Shown here: one piece after another, positions 1-3,953 of the stretch | Position numbering within the stretch: position 1 is the first letter of the stretch | How the letters are laid out: every line of letters starts with the position of its first letter | Assembly: GCA_946892075.1 (NCBI GenBank) | Contig: CAMPNZ010000070.1 | Coordinates: 1 to 5,814 of the forward strand | Source of the DNA: an uncultured Coriobacteriales bacterium | GTDB taxonomy: Bacteria; Actinomycetota; Coriobacteriia; Coriobacteriales; Eggerthellaceae | Direction of reading: 5' to 3' | Length of the DNA stretch: 5,814 nt | The notes under the pieces: generated by a model | What the model was told of the DNA's origin: nothing | The model's input: only the letters and a program-made list of their open reading frames with translations | Database searches by the model: none | Translations under genes and position numbers: made by a program

Positions 1-36
1 CTTCTTCTAAGAAATAACTGCACGGAGTACGTCAAC

Positions 37-42
37 GAAAGG
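37..42 (+). promoter_or_regulatory. Shine-Dalgarno of ybaB
   Basis: GAAAGG lies 7 bases before the ATG at 50. It selects that ATG over the in-frame ATG at 56. In the two + strand frames other than that of base 1, stop codons occur at 8-10 and 15-17. An upstream + strand gene, by family context possibly dnaX, could end at one of them, but too little is visible to identify it. Confidence 0.7.
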
Positions 43-49
43 TACTGCT

Positions 50-358
50 ATGGATATGAAAAAAATGATGAAACAAGCGCAAATGATGCAGCTTGAACTT
101 GCACGCGCGCAGCAAGAAATAAAAACGTACACTGCAAAGGCAAGTTCTGGCGGTGGCATGGTTGAAGCTGTTGCCAATGGCGAAGGCCGCCTTGAAAGCG
201 TGACCATTGCGCCTGATGCGCTTACACTTGCGGACGCGGCAATGCTGCAAGATATGGTCCTTACGGCCGTCAACGACGCGCTTAAGCAGGTCAACGAACT
301 TACCGAGCAACGCATGTCGCACGTAACAGGCGGCATGAACATTCCTGGGTTGCGCTAA
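50..358 (+). CDS. ybaB: YbaB/EbfC family nucleoid-associated protein
   Basis: This 102-residue protein is the usual length for the YbaB/EbfC family of small dimeric DNA-binding proteins, which associate with the nucleoid and are encoded next to recR in most bacteria. The family pattern is complete. An N-terminal charged helix (MDMKKMMKQAQMMQLEL) leads to the GGGMVEAVANGEGRLESV strand region at about residues 34-51. A second helix contains VNDAL at about 75-79, and the end is TGGMNIPGLR. There is no signal peptide or membrane segment. The start at 50 is supported by GAAAGG seven bases upstream. The stop at 356-358 is one base before the recR ATG, so the two genes are almost certainly co-transcribed and probably translationally coupled. 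The precise role of the family in DNA repair or nucleoid structure is still debated. Confidence 0.96.
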   Translation: MDMKKMMKQAQMMQLELARAQQEIKTYTAKASSGGGMVEAVANGEGRLESVTIAPDALTLADAAMLQDMVLTAVNDALKQVNELTEQRMSHVTGGMNIPGLR

Positions 359-359
359 T

Positions 360-959
360 ATGCAGCACATTCCCGCACTTCAAACGCTCCTCGACGAACT
401 TGAGCGCCTTCCGGGCATTGGACCGAAATCGGCGTCGCGCATTGCTTATTGGATGCTGAACACCGAAAAACCTACCGTCGTGCGCTTGGCTGATGCCATT
501 CACCAGGTAAAAGACACGGTTCATTTTTGCACACAATGCTTCAATTATGCGCAGGATGATCTGTGCGAATTTTGCTCGGCAAGCGACCGCGATACGTCCA
601 TCATTTGCGTTGTAAGCGTGCCGCGCGATATTGCCGTTATCGAGAAAAGCGGCGCCTTTGACGGTTTGTATCATGTTTTGGGCGGAGAACTGTCGCCGCT
701 TGATGGTATAGGTCCTAATCAGCTGCATATTACCGAGCTCATGGGGCGCCTTGGTGCCTCGCAGGTTCGTGAAGTGTTGCTTGCAACGAATCCGACGGTT
801 GAGGGCGAAACAACGGCAAGCTATTTGGCACGCATGATACAGCCGCTTGGAATTCGCGTTACGCGCTTGGCAAGCGGTTTGCCGGTGGGTGGAGATCTTG
901 AATTTGCCGACGAAGTAACGCTGGGACGCGCCATCGAGAACAGGCGCGAGCTGCTGTAA
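360..959 (+). CDS. recR: Recombination mediator protein RecR
   Basis: This 199-residue protein is full length for RecR, the ring-forming DNA clamp that acts with RecO (and RecF) to load RecA onto SSB-coated gaps. Domains are in the expected order. A helix-hairpin-helix (LPGIGPKSASRIAYWML) lies at about residues 17-33. A four-cysteine zinc finger has C57, C60, C69 and C72. The Toprim domain (IICVVSVPRDIAVIEK followed by LSPLDGIGP) spans about residues 81-119. The conserved ATNPTVEGE motif and the C-terminal GLPVGGDLEF motif follow. The acidic residue common after ICVV in Toprim is serine here (S86). This position also varies in other RecR proteins, and RecR is not a catalytic Toprim enzyme, so it need not mean loss of function. 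The gene starts one base after ybaB with no strong ribosome site of its own, which suggests translational coupling. Confidence 0.98.
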   Translation: MQHIPALQTLLDELERLPGIGPKSASRIAYWMLNTEKPTVVRLADAIHQVKDTVHFCTQCFNYAQDDLCEFCSASDRDTSIICVVSVPRDIAVIEKSGAFDGLYHVLGGELSPLDGIGPNQLHITELMGRLGASQVREVLLATNPTVEGETTASYLARMIQPLGIRVTRLASGLPVGGDLEFADEVTLGRAIENRRELL

Positions 960-961
960 TT

Positions 962-1366
962 TTACTCTCCTACACTGTGCGGCTCGGCATGTGTAATCCA
1001 TTCCTGCGCACATTTAATCGGGCACGTTTGCATCGTTTTCGCTACTTGAATGTTGTTGCGCACAAGCTCTGCTTCAAGTGGTTCATACTTGCTTCCCGAT
1101 ATAAACACATCAGCTTTCACAGCTTGCAATATTTGGAGCTGTTTTGCCAGAGAAGCGCCCAGCAAAGGCAAATTGCTGCTTCCTGTTATAACGCCGCGCT
1201 GCACGAAAAAGCAAAGAAAGCTTGTAGTGAGAGATGAATGCGTTGCCACATCCATTCCACGACATGCAACCGTAATAATCACGCTGGTCGCTCCTTTGCT
1301 TGTTGTGTTGAACGTGCGATTGTGCCCGCTCGCGTGCGTTTTGAGCGCCTGCGCAATCGCCTGCAT
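962..1366 (-). CDS. Unrecognised small protein, possibly 5'-frameshifted
   Basis: This 134-residue ORF is read convergently with recR, and the two stop codons are only two bases apart. I do not recognise the family. The central part looks like a real alpha/beta protein: a hydrophobic strand (ATSVIITVACRGMDVA), then SFLCFFVQRGVITGSSNLPLLGASL, a helix, a second strand (KADVFISGS), and a Cys-containing tail (TCPIKC). There is no clear Shine-Dalgarno before the ATG at 1366. The same frame stays open and protein-like upstream (FFDSSFYAR) as far as a TGA. A different frame starting at the ATG at 1427 joins it if one base is dropped from the 7-T run (A on the + strand) at 1388-1394. The gene may therefore really begin at 1427 and be frameshifted, or be a decaying remnant. 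A real gene is more likely than chance, but this is not certain. Confidence 0.45.
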   Translation of the reverse strand: MQAIAQALKTHASGHNRTFNTTSKGATSVIITVACRGMDVATHSSLTTSFLCFFVQRGVITGSSNLPLLGASLAKQLQILQAVKADVFISGSKYEPLEAELVRNNIQVAKTMQTCPIKCAQEWITHAEPHSVGE

Positions 1367-1495
1367 GCGCGCGTAAAAAGAGCTGTCAAAAAAACGTCCG
1401 TTTAGGTGCGCATCTCACGTATTGCATACTAGCTTTATATGCGTGCAATCGCGCGCGCAACAGCAAAATAATTGGTTAGACGGTAGAGTTCAGCG

Positions 1496-1581
1496 GTGAG
1501 TGAGCGTTTGGGTAGCGATGCGTGTGTGCCACGGGAACGTGAGTGAGCCTTGGTGTGCGCGCCACGGGAACGTGAGTAAGC
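1496..1581. repeat. Short direct repeats, GTGAGTRAGC core
   Basis: A ten-base core GTGAGT(G/A)AGC occurs at 1496-1505, 1539-1548 and 1572-1581. The second and third copies sit in a longer 21-base unit beginning GCCACGGGAAC, at 1528-1548 and 1561-1581, which differ at one base. AGCGATGCG also occurs twice, at 1514-1522 and 1579-1587. The spacing of 43 then 33 bases is irregular, so this is not a CRISPR array. No function is assigned. Confidence 0.75.
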
Positions 1582-1660
1582 GATGCGAGATTGTTTGGAG
1601 TGTATGTTGTTGGAACATTCAGGGCACTTCCCGGCGCCGCGCTCGCCCGCAAGCCAGCCT

Positions 1661-1732
1661 TGCGCCGCGTCCGTTCGACACACCCGTCGCTACCCGATGT
1701 TGTTACGTTCTTCCCTGCGCCGCGTTCGTTCG
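1661..1732. repeat. Direct repeat pair TGCGCCGCGT(C/T)CGTTCG
   Basis: Two 17-base copies at 1661-1677 and 1716-1732 differ at one base and start 55 bases apart. Both lie just beyond the 3' end of the glycosyltransferase gene. The second is followed by extra copies of the four-base unit CGTT. Their role is unknown, and they may be degenerate intergenic repeat debris. Confidence 0.65.
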
Positions 1733-1754
1733 TTCGTCACCTTAGCCCGTCCAT

Positions 1755-1778
1755 TCACGTGCACATTACCGCACGTGA
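1755..1778 (-). terminator. Hairpin spanning the glycosyltransferase stop codon, possible terminator
   Basis: TCACGTGC (1755-1762) and GCACGTGA (1771-1778) form a perfect 8-base-pair stem with an 8-base loop. The loop contains the TAA stop (1766-1768) of the minus-strand glycosyltransferase. No T tract follows on the minus strand, so it is not a canonical intrinsic terminator. It could stabilise the 3' end of the mRNA or be a paired protein-binding site. The structure is visible; the role is inferred. Confidence 0.35.
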
Positions 1779-3244
1779 GCTGGCTTATGCCCCAGATAGA
1801 AATGCGCCAAGTGCGATTGATACACCTCGGGTGGCACGGTTCGCTGCTTGTGGTACAGCTCAAGAGCAATGTGCGCAATATCGCGCGCAGCGTGCGGGTG
1901 GCGGATAATGGCGCCATTGACCAGCATCGCGTCAAGCCCATGCGGATTCGTCATCAGATAGTGCAGCACGTCAAGCAGCTCGCGCGCCGTTGTTACGTGC
2001 ATTGCCGCGTTCGAGTTCGTTAGCATTTCGGTATTGATTTTCTCTTGCCCATACGCGCGCCCCACTAAAATCATCGGAACTTTTGTGCACAGGCACTCAG
2101 TAACCGTCAGCCCGCCCGATTTGCAGATGACCAGGTTCGACGCCGCCATCAGCGCCGCCATTTCCTTCACATAGCCAAACACGCAGGCGTTTTTTAGCTG
2201 GAAGGTTTCAAGCTGTTGCTCAAGGTGCGCGCGGTAATTCTCGTCTTTGCCCGCCACGAAGATGAAGTGCATGTTGTTAAGCTTCGACAAATACGGCATC
2301 AGCGCATCGAGCGTGTCTCGAAATCGCAGGTAGGGAGTAGGATACGCCGCGCCCGCTAATACCAGCACCAGCGTTTTATCGCTGGGAAGATGCAGCGTTT
2401 TGCGCGTTTGTTCAATATCGTGTGTCAGGCGAAAATCTTCGCGCGTGGGGATGCCCGTAAGCGCAATGCGCGCATCGCTCACTTTGCGTGCTCGCAGCGT
2501 TTCCGCCATCGCTTCGCTTGCAATACAAAACATGTCGCCGTGCAGGTGCGGCCATAAGCCTTCTGTTTCGTAATCGGTAGGAACGCACACAATGGGGAAG
2601 TGCTGCTTGCACAGCATGCGCGCCGAAACAGCCGCATTGGCTGCGGTAATGTGAGTGCATATGCACGCGATTGGTTTTCGTTTCGCAATGTAGCGCGTAA
2701 ACGGCGCATACATAATGTGCGACCAAATGGTGCCGCCGCCCCATAATACGCGCCCCGTAAACGTGTATCGCCACAGCAGGTCGTATATTGGACGCGTTGC
2801 GCCAACGAAGTACGATGCTGCTTTATCGCCGTTGAATTTGTGGCGCCCCCACGTAAGGATGTCGATGGTTTCGATTTCAAGATTGTCGGGAATAAGCTGG
2901 TCGTGTTCCTGTTTAAGCAGATTGAGCGCCTCGCTTATCGCGAACGCGGCGCTTTTGTGGCCCGAGCCAACTGATGCGTGTATCACCATAAGAACTGGCG
3001 CTGTTTCTGTGTCGCGTGTGGGTGCTGTGTCGGGAACGGACGCTGAAGCTGGCGCTAGTGACGGTGCTTGTGGGCTCGCTGGTGCTGCGCCAGACGCGGG
3101 TGCGGATGCGGGCGCTGCGCCGCACGCCGATGTTGCGTCGGACGCGGGCGTACGCGTGCTTGCAGCAGTGCAAGCGGAGGCATCTGCTGCAGAAGGCGCC
3201 ATGGTTGTGTTCGTGTGTCTACAAGTTTCCATGAAGAGTATCAT
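1766..3244 (-). CDS. MGDG synthase/UgtP-type glycosyltransferase with Ala/Pro-rich N-terminus
   Basis: This is a 492-residue protein if started at the ATG at 3244; ATG 3232 (488 residues) is equally possible, and neither has a clear Shine-Dalgarno. The family transfers a sugar from a nucleotide-sugar donor to diacylglycerol or a related lipid at the inner membrane face. The N-terminal MGDG-synthase-type acceptor domain starts with VLMVIHASVGSGHKSAA (about residues 84-100; the GSGHKSA loop is diagnostic) and includes VPTDYETEGLWPH near residue 221. The C-terminal GT28-like donor domain has LVLAGAAYPTP, FGYVKEMAALMAASNLVICK and the sugar-nucleotide loop KSGGLTVTE (about residues 375-383), then GRAYGQEKIN. 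Residues of about 16-82 are a low-complexity Ala/Pro/Ser/Thr linker not normal for the family. There is no signal peptide or transmembrane helix. The sugar and lipid cannot be told from sequence; a membrane glycolipid or lipoteichoic-acid anchor is a reasonable inference. The frame stays open up to a TTG at 3343, but this extension lacks a ribosome site. Confidence 0.9.
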   Translation of the reverse strand: MILFMETCRHTNTTMAPSAADASACTAASTRTPASDATSACGAAPASAPASGAAPASPQAPSLAPASASVPDTAPTRDTETAPVLMVIHASVGSGHKSAAFAISEALNLLKQEHDQLIPDNLEIETIDILTWGRHKFNGDKAASYFVGATRPIYDLLWRYTFTGRVLWGGGTIWSHIMYAPFTRYIAKRKPIACICTHITAANAAVSARMLCKQHFPIVCVPTDYETEGLWPHLHGDMFCIASEAMAETLRARKVSDARIALTGIPTREDFRLTHDIEQTRKTLHLPSDKTLVLVLAGAAYPTPYLRFRDTLDALMPYLSKLNNMHFIFVAGKDENYRAHLEQQLETFQLKNACVFGYVKEMAALMAASNLVICKSGGLTVTECLCTKVPMILVGRAYGQEKINTEMLTNSNAAMHVTTARELLDVLHYLMTNPHGLDAMLVNGAIIRHPHAARDIAHIALELYHKQRTVPPEVYQSHLAHFYLGHKPAHVR

Positions 3245-3455
3245 AGCGTAAACGCGCTGGGTTTCGGCGCGTAAGGGCGTGCTGAAAGATAATTCCAACA
3301 AAAAAGTGAAAATTTTTGAAGAATGTATTGCCAAACGCCTCAATGTTTGTAATAATACAACGGCTGATTAAAGCATGTTCGCTTGTAGAAGGCGCATTGC
3401 TTTATGAAGAACGCAAGCGGCGCGTGCGCGTTTCGCTTGCGCGGATGCTACGGCT
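3245..3455. other. Divergent intergenic region between glycosyltransferase and tRNA-Glu
   Basis: About 210 bases should carry the promoters of both divergent units, but I see no box pair good enough to name. It includes a perfect 8-base inverted repeat, CGCAAGCG (3412-3419) and CGCTTGCG (3434-3441), with a 14-base GC-rich spacer just upstream of the tRNA. Its function is unknown. Confidence 0.5.
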
Positions 3456-3530
3456 GTCCCCATAGTCTAGAGGTTAGGACGCGGCCCTTTCAAGGCTGAG
3501 ACACGAGTTCAATTCTCGTTGGGGGCACCA
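3456..3530 (+). tRNA. tRNA-Glu (anticodon UUC)
   Basis: The 75-base gene folds as a complete cloverleaf. The acceptor stem GTCCCCA (3456-3462) pairs with TGGGGGC (3520-3526), with one G-T pair. The anticodon stem CGGCC/GGCTG encloses the loop CTTTCAA, with anticodon TTC at 3489-3491, which reads GAA/GAG. The T arm is ACGAG-TTCAATT-CTCGT (3503-3519). The discriminator A is followed by an encoded CCA (3528-3530). A T-rich stretch (TTCTTTTATTTTCC) follows directly and may end transcription. No second copy of the tRNA 3' end is visible in the window, so there is no direct sign of an integrated element here. Confidence 0.97.
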
Positions 3531-3610
3531 CTTCTTTTATTTTCCTGGTACCTATTTATTTACTGTTGTTTTTCCGTAGTGTTGCAATATTCATTTGTGA
3601 ACAGATGAAG

Positions 3611-3632
3611 GCACAGTGGTATGAAACTGTGC
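3611..3632. other. Small inverted repeat GCACAGT/ACTGTGC
   Basis: GCACAGT (3611-3617) and ACTGTGC (3626-3632) form a perfect 7-base-pair stem with an 8-base loop, about 80 bases after the tRNA. No T run follows, so a terminator is doubtful. An operator-like binding site is an alternative. The structure is visible but its role is unknown. Confidence 0.35.
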
Positions 3633-3733
3633 TTGCATGTGATATATGTGCGCGTATAGTGACGTTGTCGTTGTGTTGGTGACAGGGAAAGCAACGTTTT
3701 ACCGTTATGCAGTAATAAGTACTTGTGCTTTTG

Positions 3734-3919
3734 TTAAATCTTCTTATAAATATTAAAAATAAAACTATAACCTGCGGATATGCGTATGAAATTTTCTTTA
3801 CAAGATGCGATTGGTGGGTGTTTTGTATATGAAGAAGAGTATACTATAACTAACAAAATATTCATGAGTAGAAAACTCATGATAATCAGCAAGTAGATGC
3901 ATCGTTTAATTGTGTGCAT
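3734..3919 (-). CDS. Possible small hydrophobic peptide (weak)
   Basis: This 61-codon ORF lies on the strand opposite the leader of the repeat protein gene. It begins with a basic N-terminus (MHTIKR) followed by one continuous hydrophobic helix (CIYLLIIMSFLLMNILLVIVY, residues 7-27) and a polar tail. This is the layout of a single-pass membrane peptide. There is no Shine-Dalgarno before the ATG, and AT-rich DNA often yields hydrophobic ORFs by chance, so it is probably not a gene. It is listed because small antisense membrane peptides, such as type I toxins, have this form. Confidence 0.15.
   Translation of the reverse strand: MHTIKRCIYLLIIMSFLLMNILLVIVYSSSYTKHPPIASCKENFIRISAGYSFIFNIYKKI
3823..3850 (+). 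promoter_or_regulatory. Candidate sigma-70-type promoter for the repeat protein gene
   Basis: TTGTAT (3823-3828) and TATAAC (3845-3850) are separated by 16 bases. This would place the transcript start near 3857 and give a leader of about 95 bases containing two hairpins. It was identified by eye in AT-rich sequence, where chance matches are common. Confidence 0.35.
3862..3882 (+). other. Leader hairpin TCATGAGT/ACTCATGA
   Basis: TCATGAGT (3862-3869) and ACTCATGA (3875-3882) form a perfect 8-base-pair stem with a five-base loop, AGAAA. It lies just downstream of the predicted transcript start, where it could protect the mRNA 5' end or serve as an operator. There is no T tract. Confidence 0.45.
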
Positions 3920-3939
3920 TCGCTTGCACGGGTCTTTTT
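3914..3939 (+). terminator. Weak hairpin plus T5 before the ribosome site, possible attenuator
   Basis: GTGCA (3914-3918) and TGCAC (3925-3929) make a 5-base-pair stem, extended by one T-G pair, with loop TTCGCT. GGTC and a run of five T (3935-3939) follow, ending just before the Shine-Dalgarno. It resembles a weak intrinsic terminator placed for attenuation, but the stem is short. Confidence 0.25.
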
Positions 3940-3940
3940 G

Positions 3941-3947
3941 AGGAAGG
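3941..3947 (+). promoter_or_regulatory. Strong Shine-Dalgarno AGGAAGG
   Basis: AGGAAGG lies six bases before the ATG at 3954. It fixes the start of the large open frame, whose N-terminus then reads directly into a signal peptide. Confidence 0.85.
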
Positions 3948-3953
3948 ATTGTT

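Larger units (their letters stand above)
1428..1765. other. Intergenic region with short repeats, no supported gene
   Basis: This stretch lies downstream of the glycosyltransferase gene and upstream of the small minus-strand ORF. Open frames on both strands are short, lack ribosome sites and have low-complexity Arg/Ser-rich or Ala-rich translations. It holds two sets of short direct repeats (described separately). A 9-base inverted match (GGGTAGCGA at 1510-1518 and TCGCTACCC at 1687-1695) links the two sets. I see no recognisable RNA gene or insertion-sequence end. Confidence 0.6.
3531..3953. other. AT-rich gene-poor region upstream of the repeat protein gene
   Basis: No convincing gene is seen in these roughly 420 bases. 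They hold three short hairpins, a candidate promoter and the ribosome site of the downstream gene (all listed separately), plus a weak hydrophobic minus-strand ORF. The sequence becomes strongly AT-rich from about 3720. Confidence 0.6.

Noticed and set aside
1..17. 3' end of an upstream gene such as dnaX
   Set aside because: Stops at 8-10 and 15-17 would fit, and dnaX commonly precedes ybaB, but four or fewer codons cannot identify a gene.
603..660. Loss of the Toprim acidic residue in RecR (S86) as a sign of inactivation
   Set aside because: This position is not strictly conserved among RecR proteins, and all other motifs, including the zinc finger and the C-terminal motif, are intact.
300..1013. 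237-codon minus-strand ORF
   Set aside because: It is the shadow of recR, which has every expected motif on the other strand. Its translation is Arg/Cys/His-rich and unlike a protein family.
1050..1376. + strand ORFs over the small minus-strand gene
   Set aside because: They have Cys/Ser-rich translations with no start signal. The minus-strand reading gives a more protein-like strand-and-helix pattern.
1496..1581. Possible CRISPR array
   Set aside because: There are only two or three copies, with a short core and unequal spacing, and no cas gene nearby.
1583..2023. + strand ORFs spanning the glycosyltransferase 3' end
   Set aside because: They overlap the conserved C-terminal coding of the glycosyltransferase antisense. 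Their composition is arginine-rich and no homologous motif is seen.
2715..3251. 178-codon + strand ORF rich in Ala, Gly and Val
   Set aside because: It is antisense to the well-supported glycosyltransferase and owes its length to the GC-rich repeats coding the Ala/Pro linker. It has no ribosome site or domain.
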